A stretch of DNA of 64,000 nt, taken from assembly GCF_010206195.1 (NCBI RefSeq), contig NZ_VIQT01000010.1, forward strand, positions 310,001-374,000. Reading direction: 5' to 3'. The position numbers and the translations under genes are program-made. The notes under the pieces were generated by a model. The model made no database searches and was not told the DNA's origin. It was given only the letters and a program-made list of their open reading frames with translations. This document shows, in pieces, positions 25,990 through 35,508 of this stretch (positions are counted from its first letter, which is position 1; each line of letters starts with the position of its first letter). The stretch comes from Anaerotruncus colihominis. Lineage in GTDB: Bacteria; Bacillota; Clostridia; Oscillospirales; Ruminococcaceae.

Positions 25990-26430
25990 ATGGAAATCCG
26001 CTTCTTAAACGGCAGGGACGATCTTTCCGACGCCTTTTTCGTCCGCGACGAGGTATTCACAAAGGAACAGGGCTTCACAATCCCGGATGCGGACGCATTC
26101 GACGCCATTTCTGATCATATGATCGTCTATATTGACGGCAAGCCGGCCGCGACCGGGCGCGTTTACCGTGATGAACACGGTGCGTTTCATATTGGGCGTA
26201 TCGCCGTTTTAAAGCAGTATCGCGGCCGTCAGCTCGGCCGTCTGTTGATGGATCGCCTCGAAGCCGCCGCCTGTGAACAGGGCGCCGAAAAAATTGTGCT
26301 TGGCGCGCAGCTTTATGCTGTGCCCTTCTATGAAAAATGCGGCTTCGCTGGCACGGGCGAGCGCTTCTTCGAGGAATTCTGCGAGCATGAAACGCTTGTC
26401 AAAACCGTCACGCCCTTTTGCCGCACGTAA
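25990..26430 (+). CDS. GNAT family N-acetyltransferase
   Basis: Encodes 146 residues, ATG at 25990 after GGAGGACG. It has an ElaA-like start (FFVRDEVFTKEQGF) and the acetyl-CoA loop IGRIAVLKQYRGRQLGRLLM, with YAVPFYEKCGFAGTG at the end. It transfers an acetyl group from acetyl-CoA to an unknown amine. It is a single-gene unit closing in a shared terminator with secG. Confidence 0.88.
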   Translation: MEIRFLNGRDDLSDAFFVRDEVFTKEQGFTIPDADAFDAISDHMIVYIDGKPAATGRVYRDEHGAFHIGRIAVLKQYRGRQLGRLLMDRLEAAACEQGAEKIVLGAQLYAVPFYEKCGFAGTGERFFEEFCEHETLVKTVTPFCRT

Positions 26431-26458
26431 GCCCTCCTGCCGGAACACGCGGCGTATT

Positions 26459-26491
26459 AAAAAAGGCTTCCGCCGTGGCGGAAGCCTTTTT
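26459..26491. terminator. Bidirectional terminator between GNAT gene and secG
   Basis: AAAAGGCTTCCGC / GCGGAAGCCTTTT, 4-base loop, A run left and T run right; serves both convergent genes. Confidence 0.9.
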
Positions 26492-26499
26492 AATCTGTA

Positions 26500-26751
26500 T
26501 TACTTGAGCGCGGCGCTGATAAAATAGACAGCCAGCGTCACGACCATAAAAACGATGCCAAAATATTTTGTGACACGCACCAAAGTCGCCTGAAAGCTTC
26601 TGTTTTTGTTTTTGCCCAGATAAGACGACTCATTGGAGCCGGCCAGCGCGTTTAAAGCGCCCTGCTTGCCCTCCTGAAGCATAGCTGACACAATCACAAT
26701 CACAGCGGCCACCAGAAGGATGACGCCGCCGATCACTTCAATCACACCCAT
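26500..26751 (-). CDS. secG: Protein translocase subunit SecG
   Basis: Encodes 83 residues from the ATG at 26751 (CGGAGG upstream). Two membrane segments flank the conserved loop MLQEGKQGALNALAGSNES. SecG assists SecYE/SecA in protein export. It has its own promoter, TTGCAA-17-TATAAT (26798-26826), and is monocistronic. Confidence 0.92.
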   Translation of the reverse strand: MGVIEVIGGVILLVAAVIVIVSAMLQEGKQGALNALAGSNESSYLGKNKNRSFQATLVRVTKYFGIVFMVVTLAVYFISAALK

Positions 26752-26797
26752 ATTTTCAACCTCCGATTCCATCGTACCCAAATAGATAACAGATAAA

Positions 26798-26826
26798 ATT
26801 ATAACAGATTACAGCGGCAATTGCAA
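26798..26826 (-). promoter_or_regulatory. Promoter of secG
   Basis: On the minus strand TTGCAA (26821-26826), 17 bases, TATAAT (26798-26803). The same hexamers and spacing are used by the mraZ promoter. Confidence 0.75.
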
Positions 26827-26928
26827 CCCGTTTGGAAAATTTTTGCCGCGTGTATGTTTTCTGCGGGGATGCGTATACTAAGCTTGGTTTTTACCTCGAA
26901 CCTTGCGTTTGCACGGGGATAAAACCCG

Positions 26929-26954
26929 AGCCGGACGGCCTCTGCCGTCCGGCT
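26929..26954. terminator. Terminator after parC
   Basis: AGCCGGACGGC / GCCGTCCGGCT with a 4-base loop, 9 bases past the parC stop. On the minus strand it is followed by CGGGTTTT; on the plus strand by TTTTGTTTTTT. Confidence 0.7.
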
Positions 26955-26962
26955 TTTGTTTT

Positions 26963-29200
26963 TTATCCAAGCGTGAGCTGCTCCCCGGCGTCCTCCGCGC
27001 GGGGCAGCGCGCCGGCAGCCGGCAGCGTCTTGGTGCGGAACCGATGGGGATTTGCTACCATCCCCTCCTCAAACGGGCGCACCTGCTCGACAAAATTGTT
27101 CTTTTTCAGTGTCATCACGGCGACGCCCTGCGTCGAACGCGTCGTCTTGGCAGCGACCGCACCCGTATGCACGATCAACATGCGCCCGGCCGACGAGGTC
27201 AAAAGATACTCCGCATCCTGCGCCAACTGGAAAATTCCGGCCAGCGGCGCCGCCATGCTGTAAGCGCCGACAAGCTTTTTACGGTTTGTTTTTGTCGCGT
27301 ATCCGGCCAGGTCGACCTTGGCGGCCTTGCCATTTTGGAAAACGAACAGCATATACCCGGCATAGTCGGCTGTCACCGCCATATAAACGGCGCTCTCGCC
27401 CTCGTCCATGCCAAGGCGCGCCGGGATATAATCGCCCATCACGCTTGCCTTTGTATCGTCAAAATCGCTTGCTTTGGCCTTGTAGACCTGCCCGCGGTCG
27501 GTGAAGAACAGCAGATCGCTGTTGTTGGTCGCCTCCGCCGCCTGCGTGATCGCGTCGCCCTCCTTGAGCTTATGCTCGCCGCTCATGCGCAGCGATTGCG
27601 GCGTGATCTTTTTAAAATAACCCTCACGCGTAAAAAACAGATGAACGGCGTAATCCGGCGCCGGCTCCTCCCCTGCTTCATCCTCGCCCTCCGTTGGATA
27701 ATAAAGCAGGCTCCGGCGCGGCTTTGCATACTTCTTTCCGACAGTTTCCAGCTCGGAAATAATGATCGCGCGGATTTTTTCGCGGTGCTCCAAAATCGAT
27801 TCCATCTCCGCGATGTCCTCGCGAAGCTGGCCGATTTCCTCCGTGCGCTTGAGAATATGCTCCCGGTTGAGCTGGCGCAGACGGATCTCCGCGACATACT
27901 CGGCCTGCATCTCGTCGATACCAAAGCCAATCATCAGGTTCGGCACAACTTCGCGTTCCTCCTGCGTCTCCCGCACAATCCGCACGGCCTTATCGATATC
28001 AAGCAGAATCTTGGACAGGCCCTCCAGCAGATGCAGCTTTTCCTTTTTCTTGTTCAGCTGGCGGAACACGCGCCGGCGCACACATTCACTTCTAAACGCC
28101 GCCCATTCCTCGATCAGCGTGCGCACGCCGCAGACGCGCGGCATCCCGCCGATCAAAACGTTAAAGTTGCAGGAGAACGAATCCTCCAGAGGCGTCAGCT
28201 TAAAGAGCCGCTGCATCAGGCGGTCAGGGTCGACGCCGCGCTTGAGATCAAAGGTCAGCTTCAGCCCATTTAAATCCGTCTCATCGCGCATATCCGAGAT
28301 CTCGCGGATCTTACCCGCCTTCACCAGGTCGACCACCTTGTCCATGATCGCCTCGACGGTCGCTGTCGGCGGGATTTCTGTAACATCGATACAGTTGTTG
28401 GCGCGGTCATACGTATAGCGCGCGCGCACGCGGATACCGCCGCGCCCTGTGTCGTAAATCCGGCGGAGCGCCTGTTCGTCATAGACGATATAGCCGCCGC
28501 CCGGGAAATCGGGCGCGTGCAGCGTCTCAAGCAGGTCATGCTCCGAATTTTTCAGCACCGCGATCGTTGTCTCGCAGACCTCTGCGAGATTAAACGGGCA
28601 GATCGAGCTGGCCATGCCGACGGCAATACCGATGTTGGAGTTGACAAGCACCGATGGGAACGTCACCGGAAACAGCGTCGGTTCCTTCATCGTATTGTCG
28701 TAGTTATCGACCATATCGACGGTGTCCTCGTCGATGTCGCGGAACAGCTCGTTTGCGATCGGATCGAGCTTGACCTCCGTGTAGCGCGAGGCGGCGTAGG
28801 CCATGTCGCGGCTGTACGCCTTGCCGAAGTTTCCCTTGCTGTCGACATACGGATGCAAAAGCGCCTCGCAGCCGCGCGACATGCGCACAAGCGTCTCATA
28901 AATCGCCTGGTCGCCGTGGGGGTTGAGCTTCATCGTCGCGCCGACGACATTGGCCGACTTTGTGCGCGCCCCAGTGAGCAGGCCCATCTTATACATTGTG
29001 TAGAGCAGCTTGCGGTGCGACGGTTTAAAGCCGTCGATCTCCGGGATGGCGCGCGAAACAATGACGCTCATCGCATACGGCATGTAATTTTCCTCAAGCG
29101 TCGATACGATCGGCTGCTCGATCAGCACGCCGGCATTTTCAATGACCGCCGACGTGTTCACACTTTTTTTCGGTTCTTTCTTTTGGCGTTTTGCTGCCAT
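26963..29200 (-). CDS. parC: Type II topoisomerase subunit A (ParC-like)
   Basis: Encodes 745 residues. The breakage-reunion domain has the start LEENYMPYAMSVIVSRAIPE, the quinolone region (KSANVVGATMKLNPHGDQAI) and catalytic Tyr140 in AASRYTE. A coiled-coil tower and a beta-propeller C-terminal region (LLFFTDRGQVYKAKA, GVAVMTLKKNN) follow. It follows its partner parE by 29 bases. Together they decatenate or relax DNA; assignment to ParC rather than GyrA rests on the pairing with the parE-like gene and the divergent ATPase subunit. Confidence 0.9.
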   Translation of the reverse strand: MAAKRQKKEPKKSVNTSAVIENAGVLIEQPIVSTLEENYMPYAMSVIVSRAIPEIDGFKPSHRKLLYTMYKMGLLTGARTKSANVVGATMKLNPHGDQAIYETLVRMSRGCEALLHPYVDSKGNFGKAYSRDMAYAASRYTEVKLDPIANELFRDIDEDTVDMVDNYDNTMKEPTLFPVTFPSVLVNSNIGIAVGMASSICPFNLAEVCETTIAVLKNSEHDLLETLHAPDFPGGGYIVYDEQALRRIYDTGRGGIRVRARYTYDRANNCIDVTEIPPTATVEAIMDKVVDLVKAGKIREISDMRDETDLNGLKLTFDLKRGVDPDRLMQRLFKLTPLEDSFSCNFNVLIGGMPRVCGVRTLIEEWAAFRSECVRRRVFRQLNKKKEKLHLLEGLSKILLDIDKAVRIVRETQEEREVVPNLMIGFGIDEMQAEYVAEIRLRQLNREHILKRTEEIGQLREDIAEMESILEHREKIRAIIISELETVGKKYAKPRRSLLYYPTEGEDEAGEEPAPDYAVHLFFTREGYFKKITPQSLRMSGEHKLKEGDAITQAAEATNNSDLLFFTDRGQVYKAKASDFDDTKASVMGDYIPARLGMDEGESAVYMAVTADYAGYMLFVFQNGKAAKVDLAGYATKTNRKKLVGAYSMAAPLAGIFQLAQDAEYLLTSSAGRMLIVHTGAVAAKTTRSTQGVAVMTLKKNNFVEQVRPFEEGMVANPHRFRTKTLPAAGALPRAEDAGEQLTLG

Positions 29201-29229
29201 GTCTGCACCTCAATTAAAACGGCCGCGGC

Positions 29230-31215
29230 TCACGAAATATCCGCCATCTCAAGATAGCGGCTTCCGTTTTCGGCGATAAATTCCTTGCGCCCGGCCAGGT
29301 TGTCGCCAAGCAGCAGGTCGAACATGTCGGACGTCTCCTGCGCCTGCGACGGCGTGACACGGATCAGGCGGCGCGTCTCCGGGTTCATCGTCGTCAGCCA
29401 CATCATATCCGGCTCGTTCTCGCCAAGCCCCTTTGAACGCTGGATTGTATATTTGGCGTCGCCGATCTGGGCGAGCGCATGCGCTTTTTCCTGCTCGGTA
29501 TAGGCAAAATACGTCTTGTCCTTCGTTGTGATCTCATACAGCGGCGATTCCGCGATGTAGACGCGCCCGCGCTCAATAAGCGTCGGCGCCAGGCGGAACA
29601 GCATCGTTAAAATCAGCGTGCGGATCTGGAACCCGTCGACATCCGCGTCGGTGCAGATGACAATTTTGTTCCACCGCAGCCCTTCCAGGTCAAACGAGGA
29701 AAAATCCTTGTTTGATTTCGTCGTGACCTCAACGCCACAGCCGAGCACCTTGAAGATATCGACAATGATATCGTTTTTAAATATCTTATCGTATTCCGCT
29801 TTCAGACAGTTGAGGATTTTTCCGCGCACCGGGATGATCGCCTGAAACTCACTGTCGCGGCCGAGCTTGCAGGAGCCGAGCGCGCTGTCGCCCTCCACGA
29901 TGTAGATCTCGCGGCGCGATACGTCCTTTGTGCGGCAGTCCACAAACTTCTGCACACGGTTGGACATATCGACCGTGCCGGCCAGCTTCTTTTTCAGGTT
30001 GAGCCGCGTGCGCTCCGCATTTTCACGGCTGCGCTTGTTGATGAGCACCTGCTCGGCGATACGGGCCGCCTCATCGGGATTTTCGAGGAAATAAACCTCC
30101 ATCTGATGGCGCAGGAAATCGTTCATCGCCTCATAGATGAATTTATTTGTGATCGCCTTTTTTGTCTGGTTCTCATAGGAGGTCTGCGTTGAAAAGCTCG
30201 ATGAGACAAGCACAAGGCAATCTTCGACGTCGGCAAACGTAATTTTGCTTTCACCCTTCTGGTATTTGCCAGCGTTTTTGATATAGCCGTCTATCATATA
30301 AACAAATGCAAGCTTGACGGCGCGCTCCGGCGAACCGCCGTATTCCAGCCAACTTGAATTGTGGTAATATTCACACCGTTTGACTCGGTTGGAAAAGCAG
30401 AATGCAACCGACAGCCGCACTTTATATTCCGGTTTGTCCTCGCGGTCGCGCCCGCGCCGCTCAGCCTTCCAGAATTGAACCGGCGTAAGCGGCTCCTCCC
30501 CGGCAAGCTCCGTCACATAGTCGACGATGCCGTTTTCATAGCGAAACGTCGTCTCCTCAAAACCGGAATCCGTTTCATTTCTCAGGATAAACGTTACGCC
30601 GTCATTGACGACCGCCTGGCGCTTGATCGTATCCATATAAAACTCAAGCGGGATATCGATCTCGGTAAACACCTGTAAATCGGGCTTCCATCGGATTTTC
30701 GACCCGGTCTGTTTGCGGCGCGTCTCCTCCTTGTGCAGGCCCCCCGCATTTTCGCCGTGTTCAAAATGAAGCGTATACTTCATGCCGTCGCGGTAAATCT
30801 CCACGTCCATATATTCAGACGCATACTGTGTCGCACAAAGGCCCAGGCCGTTAAGCCCGAGCGAGTATTCGTAGCTTTCGCCCTCGTTCGTCTGGTATTT
30901 GCCGCCGGCGTACAGCTCGCAGAACACCAGCTCCCAATTGTACCGGCCCTCGCGCTGGTTGAAATCAACCGGGATCCCGCGGCCAAAGTCCTCGATCTCA
31001 ATGGACCGGTCGAGGTAACGTGTGATCAGAATTTTATTCCCATGCCCCTCGCGCGCCTCGTCAATGGAATTCGAGAGGATTTCAAACATCGCGTGCTGGC
31101 ATCCCTCAAGCCCGTCCGAGCCGAAGATAACACCTGGGCGTTTGCGCACGCGGTCAGCGCCCTTGAGCGACGAAATACTGTCGTTTCCGTAATCTGTAGT
31201 CGTTTTTTTTGGCAT
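29230..31215 (-). CDS. parE: Type II topoisomerase subunit B (ParE-like)
   Basis: Encodes 661 residues, start ATG at 31215. The GHKL ATPase domain (NSIDEAREGHG, DFGRGIPVD, YSLGLNGLGLCATQY), the transducer domain, and the TOPRIM domain (IVEGDSALGSCKLGRD, CTDADVDGFQIRTLIL, QRSKGLGE) are intact. It provides ATP-driven strand passage with the adjacent subunit A. It appears to be the first gene of the two-gene operon. Confidence 0.9.
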   Translation of the reverse strand: MPKKTTTDYGNDSISSLKGADRVRKRPGVIFGSDGLEGCQHAMFEILSNSIDEAREGHGNKILITRYLDRSIEIEDFGRGIPVDFNQREGRYNWELVFCELYAGGKYQTNEGESYEYSLGLNGLGLCATQYASEYMDVEIYRDGMKYTLHFEHGENAGGLHKEETRRKQTGSKIRWKPDLQVFTEIDIPLEFYMDTIKRQAVVNDGVTFILRNETDSGFEETTFRYENGIVDYVTELAGEEPLTPVQFWKAERRGRDREDKPEYKVRLSVAFCFSNRVKRCEYYHNSSWLEYGGSPERAVKLAFVYMIDGYIKNAGKYQKGESKITFADVEDCLVLVSSSFSTQTSYENQTKKAITNKFIYEAMNDFLRHQMEVYFLENPDEAARIAEQVLINKRSRENAERTRLNLKKKLAGTVDMSNRVQKFVDCRTKDVSRREIYIVEGDSALGSCKLGRDSEFQAIIPVRGKILNCLKAEYDKIFKNDIIVDIFKVLGCGVEVTTKSNKDFSSFDLEGLRWNKIVICTDADVDGFQIRTLILTMLFRLAPTLIERGRVYIAESPLYEITTKDKTYFAYTEQEKAHALAQIGDAKYTIQRSKGLGENEPDMMWLTTMNPETRRLIRVTPSQAQETSDMFDLLLGDNLAGRKEFIAENGSRYLEMADIS

Positions 31216-31267
31216 CTGTCAGCCTCCGTCACTGCCATAGTCTGCGGACGCATCGCGTCAAACATCG

Positions 31268-31296
31268 CCCCCGCGCCTGTTATCTGGACGCGGGGG
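31268..31296. terminator. Hairpin between GNAT gene and parE
   Basis: CCCCCGCG / CGCGGGGG with a 13-base loop and TTTT on the plus-strand side only. It sits in the gap between the minus-strand GNAT stop and the parE start, so its direction does not fit well; it may act as a weak terminator or leader hairpin. Confidence 0.35.
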
Positions 31297-31342
31297 TTTT
31301 CTATCAATCATACTCCAGTTTAACCGTTTTATGCGCCGTTTG

Positions 31343-31879
31343 TCAAGCGCCCTGCGTTTTTTCCTCCTGCGCGCAGCTTTGACGGATACGGCCCATATAG
31401 TATTCATCGACATATGCGCCGTTGCGAATCGCGCCTATGCGCCTGGTCCCTTCGACCTCGAAACCGGCCGACTGATACAGCGCGATGGCGCGCGCATTAT
31501 CTGTAAAGACAGTCAGCTCCACGCGCACAAGCATCAGCCAGTTGTCGGCAATATCAAGCGCTGCGTTAAGCAGCGCCCGACCGATGCCCCGGCCCTGAAA
31601 TTCGGGATGCACCATCAGTCCAATCCCGCCTGAGTGGCGCATGCGGCCGCTTTCCACGCGCAGATTGACTGAACCGACCACCTGCTCCATACCGTCCTCA
31701 AGCGTGACGACCGCGACAAAATAATGATCGTCACTCCCCAGCGACGCCAGAAAACGCTCCGCTTGCTCATCACGGTTCGAGGGCATTCCAAGCATATTTT
31801 CCATTGCACCGCGCATCGAGCGGATGGCGTTGATGCCCGGCGCGTCCCCGGGGCGCACCGGACGAATTGAATAAAGCAT
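31343..31879 (-). CDS. GNAT family N-acetyltransferase
   Basis: Encodes about 178 residues from the ATG at 31879 (AGGGG upstream), 8 bases after the ppk stop, so probably co-transcribed with ppk. The acetyl-CoA motif GIGLMVHPEFQGRGIGRALL and the typical end NARAIALYQSAGFEVEGTRR are clear; the latter is common in RimL/SpeG-like enzymes. The substrate is unknown. Confidence 0.87.
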   Translation of the reverse strand: MLYSIRPVRPGDAPGINAIRSMRGAMENMLGMPSNRDEQAERFLASLGSDDHYFVAVVTLEDGMEQVVGSVNLRVESGRMRHSGGIGLMVHPEFQGRGIGRALLNAALDIADNWLMLVRVELTVFTDNARAIALYQSAGFEVEGTRRIGAIRNGAYVDEYYMGRIRQSCAQEEKTQGA

Positions 31880-31887
31880 CAGACCCC

Positions 31888-34056
31888 TCACTTTCCAAGC
31901 AGGCCGCGCAGCCGCTCGAGCAGCGTGGCCTGGCGCTTTTTCCGCCTGCCCTCTGTCCGCGGCGTCACCGGCTGCGCCGCACGGCGCTCCGCCGTGTTTT
32001 CAGCGCGCATGTATGCTGCTTTGTACAGATCGATCTGACTGTCTGTGGGCGGCTTTTGATTCTTTACAGGTGTATATTCGCCGTTTTCCAACAGGCGGCG
32101 CCCCTTGACATTGTCAGAAAATTCCAGGTCTACAAGCCGCAGGATGCGCGCCCGGATCGCCTCGTCGTAGATCGGGGCGGCCACCTCGACGCGCCGCTCC
32201 ATATTGCGCGTCATAAAATCGGCTGACGAAATATACATCCGGCACCGCTCCGGTGTGCCGAACACATAGATACGCGAATGCTCCAGAAAACGTCCAACGA
32301 TGCTCACAACCTCGATGTTGTCCGTATAACCAGGCACGCCGACACGCAGGCAACAGATGCCGCGGATGACCATGCGGATTTTGACGCCGGCCATTGAAGC
32401 TTCGATCAGCTTGTCGATCAGATCCTTGTCCGTCAGCGAATTGATCTTGATGGTGATCGCGGCCGGCTCGCCCTCGTTGGCATAACGGATTTCACGATCG
32501 ATATAGCGCAGCATCGCCGGCTTCATCGTAACCGGGGCGGCAATCAGATGCTTTGTGCCGTCGGCGGGATTATCCGTTAAAATCCCCGTAAAGATGCGCA
32601 GGCCGTCCTCGCCGAATTCGCGGTTGGCGGTCATCAGGCTTAAATCCGTATACTGGCGCGCGGTGCTCTCATTGTAATTACCCGTGCCCACCTGCGTGAT
32701 GAAACTCGTCTTGTCGCCGACACGCCGTGTAATGACAAGCAGCTTGGAATGCACCTTATACTGACCAAGCCCATAGACGACATTGACGCCGGCCTCCTCA
32801 AGCCGTTTGGACCAGATGATATTGTTTTCCTCATCAAAGCGGGCGCGCAGTTCAACGACGACATGGACCTCCTTGCCGTTTTCCGCAGCCTTGATCAGCG
32901 CGGCCACGATCTGGCTTTCACGCGCGACTCGGTACAGCGTCATTTTGATCGACATAACCGCTGGGTCGTCGGCCGCTTCGAGCACTAGCGCGATGAACGG
33001 CTTCATGCTCTCAAACGGATACGACAATATGATATCGTGATCTTCGATCTGTGGAATCAGCGGCTTGCCGGGCTGCACCATCTCGCTGTCCTGTGGGATC
33101 AGCGGAGGATAAAAAAACTGCTTGAGCCCGCGCCGTTCCATCTTGCTGCACAGCGCGAAGCCAAATGACATATCGAGCGGCGTCACATTAAAGAATACGC
33201 GGTCGCGCGAAAGCTCCAGCTTGCGGCAAAGCTGCTCGATTACCGCGTCGTTGGCGCCACCCTGAAACTCCAGACGAACCGGCATCAGTTTGCGGCGGCT
33301 TTTGACCATCTCCTCCATGACGCTGCGGTAATCCATATCGTGGTCGTAAAGCGCCTCGTCGACATTAATATCCGCGTTTCGCGTCACCCGGAAAATCGTT
33401 TTGGCTACAACGACATATCCCGAAAAAATGTGTTCGCAGTATTTGAGCACCAGCTCCTCCAGCAGCACGAATTTATTGATGTCAAACGGCAGATATATAA
33501 TGCGGTCAAACCCGGAAACCGGGATGATCGCCAGCTTGACAAACTCGCCCTTTGTCTGGAGCTGCGTACAGATATATGTCTCCTTGTTTTTTAAAAACGG
33601 GAACGGATGGTGCTTGTCGATGATCTGCGGCGAGAGCATCGGCATGACCTCCGTGCGAAAATATTCCTCCAGAAACGCCGTTTGCTCATTATCAAGCGCA
33701 TCGATATCGAGATGGCGGATGCCCTCTCGCGCCATATCGGCAGCCAGCCGGCGATATGTTTCGTCCTTGCGGGCGATTAATGCGCGCGTCTGCGTAAAGA
33801 TCGCTTCCAACTGCTCAACAGGATTCATGCCGCTTTTATTGTCGACTGTATCCGGCTCAATCATCGACGCGTCCGTCAGGGTGCCGACGCGGATCATGAA
33901 AAATTCATCGAGATTGCTGCCAAAGATGGATATGAATTTCAATCGCTCCAGCAGCGGGATCGACGCTTCATCGGCCTGCTCAAGCACACGTTGATTGAAT
34001 TTAAGCCAGCTCAGTTCGCGGTTATGATATAAAATCGGCCTGTTCTGTTCGTTCAT
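31888..34056 (-). CDS. ppk: Polyphosphate kinase Ppk1
   Basis: Encodes 722 residues. The N-terminal (RELSWLKFNQRVLEQA), head, and two phospholipase D-like catalytic domains are seen; the autophosphorylated histidine lies in GLGQYKVHSKLLVI and further conserved parts in QVGTGNYNESTARQYTDLSL and SSADFMTRNMERRVE. It builds polyphosphate from ATP at the membrane. It stands between ftsZ and a GNAT gene, on the same strand. No phosphate-regulated promoter was seen in front. Confidence 0.95.
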   Translation of the reverse strand: MNEQNRPILYHNRELSWLKFNQRVLEQADEASIPLLERLKFISIFGSNLDEFFMIRVGTLTDASMIEPDTVDNKSGMNPVEQLEAIFTQTRALIARKDETYRRLAADMAREGIRHLDIDALDNEQTAFLEEYFRTEVMPMLSPQIIDKHHPFPFLKNKETYICTQLQTKGEFVKLAIIPVSGFDRIIYLPFDINKFVLLEELVLKYCEHIFSGYVVVAKTIFRVTRNADINVDEALYDHDMDYRSVMEEMVKSRRKLMPVRLEFQGGANDAVIEQLCRKLELSRDRVFFNVTPLDMSFGFALCSKMERRGLKQFFYPPLIPQDSEMVQPGKPLIPQIEDHDIILSYPFESMKPFIALVLEAADDPAVMSIKMTLYRVARESQIVAALIKAAENGKEVHVVVELRARFDEENNIIWSKRLEEAGVNVVYGLGQYKVHSKLLVITRRVGDKTSFITQVGTGNYNESTARQYTDLSLMTANREFGEDGLRIFTGILTDNPADGTKHLIAAPVTMKPAMLRYIDREIRYANEGEPAAITIKINSLTDKDLIDKLIEASMAGVKIRMVIRGICCLRVGVPGYTDNIEVVSIVGRFLEHSRIYVFGTPERCRMYISSADFMTRNMERRVEVAAPIYDEAIRARILRLVDLEFSDNVKGRRLLENGEYTPVKNQKPPTDSQIDLYKAAYMRAENTAERRAAQPVTPRTEGRRKKRQATLLERLRGLLGK

Positions 34057-34108
34057 CTGTCCGTTCCCCTTCCGTACCCGCGCCGCGGGGCGTTTACATG
34101 GATTTTAC

Positions 34109-34150
34109 AAAAAGAGAGAGCATCACCGTCTCTGGCAATACTCTCTTTTT
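34109..34150 (-). terminator. Terminator of ftsZ
   Basis: AAAAAGAGAG / CTCTCTTTTT (10 bp) with a 22-base loop, directly past the ftsZ stop; it separates ftsZ from ppk. Confidence 0.7.
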
Positions 34151-34154
34151 GCGG

Positions 34155-35291
34155 TTAGTTTTTCTTGTTGTTGAATATTGACAGAATGTCGAAGAAATTA
34201 TCATCGTCATCGCTGCTGGTTTCCGGCTCCGGCTGTGTCTGCGTCTGCGCAGCGGGAGCCGCACCCTTTTTCCCTGCCGGGGCCGAGCGTCCGCCGAAAT
34301 TATAATTGGGCAGGATAAAATTCTTATCGTTGTCAAAGCCGGTTGCGATTACTGTGATACGCATTTCGTCCTGAAGCGTCTCGTCAAACGTGGCGCCCCA
34401 GATCAGATTGACATCGGGGTGCGCCGCATCATGGATCATCGACGAAGCGACGTCGATATCGTCCAGATCGATATCGGGCGACGCCGTAATATTGACAATC
34501 ACACCCTTCGCGCCATTGATGGAAGTCTCCAGAAGCGGCGAGGAAATCGCCTTTTCAGCGGCGGCCCGCGCCTTATCCTTGCCGGAAGCGCTGCCGACGC
34601 CCATATGCGCATAGCCGGCGTCCTTCATGATTGCGGTAACGTCGGCAAAGTCGAGGTTAACCACGCCGGGGATATTCACAAGGTCTGAGATGCTCTGTAC
34701 GCCCTGCTTGAGCACATCGTCCGCAGCGGAAAACGCGTTCTGAAGCGTAATCTTTTCCTCGGAAATCAGCTTGAGGCGCTCATTTGGAATGACGAGCAGC
34801 GCGTCCACATGCTCGCGCAGCGCCGTGACGCCCATCTCAGCCTGATCCATGCGGCGCTTGCCCTCAAACAAAAACGGCTTGGTAACAATACCGACAGTAA
34901 GGATTCCCATTTCGTGCGCGACCTCAGCCACAACCGGAGCGCCGCCTGTACCAGTACCGCCGCCCATTCCGGCTGTGATAAAGACCATATCGGTGCCCTT
35001 GAGGGCCGCAGCGATCTCATCCCTGCTTTCTTCGGCGGCGCGCTGGCCTTTTTCAGGGTTCCCACCCGCGCCCTTACCGCGCGTGAGCTTATCCCCGATA
35101 TGAAGCTTATATGTAGCCTGTGAGCGGATCAGCGCCTGGTTATCGGTATTAATGGAAATAAATTCCACGCTTCGCATACCGGACTGCACCATCCGATTGA
35201 TGGCGTTTCCGCCGCCACCGCCGACACCGACCACCTTGATCGATACGACATTCTCCGCATCGTCGTTCGCCATGTCGAAGTTCATTAACAT
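34155..35291 (-). CDS. ftsZ: Cell division GTPase FtsZ
   Basis: Encodes 378 residues, ATG at 35291 with GGGGGA 6 bases upstream. The tubulin signature [16 protein letters not shown], the N-terminal [14 protein letters not shown], and the catalytic loop [15 protein letters not shown] are intact. A Pro/Gln/Ala linker leads to the acidic-hydrophobic tip [15 protein letters not shown] that binds partner proteins. It polymerises into the division ring. It closes the dcw cluster downstream of ftsQ. Confidence 0.97.
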   Translation of the reverse strand: MLMNFDMANDDAENVVSIKVVGVGGGGGNAINRMVQSGMRSVEFISINTDNQALIRSQATYKLHIGDKLTRGKGAGGNPEKGQRAAEESRDEIAAALKGTDMVFITAGMGGGTGTGGAPVVAEVAHEMGILTVGIVTKPFLFEGKRRMDQAEMGVTALREHVDALLVIPNERLKLISEEKITLQNAFSAADDVLKQGVQSISDLVNIPGVVNLDFADVTAIMKDAGYAHMGVGSASGKDKARAAAEKAISSPLLETSINGAKGVIVNITASPDIDLDDIDVASSMIHDAAHPDVNLIWGATFDETLQDEMRITVIATGFDNDKNFILPNYNFGGRSAPAGKKGAAPAAQTQTQPEPETSSDDDDNFFDILSIFNNKKN

Positions 35292-35508
35292 CGCTGTTCC
35301 CCCATCGTAATACTATCCAGCGGGTGCCGTCCCTCAGCAAACGGGCCTATACCGCACATGTACTATTAGATATTATTTTACCAGATTCACTGGAGCAAAT
35401 CAATAGCAATCGATCCCCGGAAGGCAAAATGTAATATTTCCCTTGATTGTTTTTCACCAAAATGCTGCCAGCCGCTCCACTGGCCCTATGTAAATTTTTT
35501 CACAAAAT

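Noticed and set aside
26903..28273. 456-codon open frame antisense to parC
   Set aside because: Composition is His/Arg/Leu-rich without domain features; parC on the other strand is certain.
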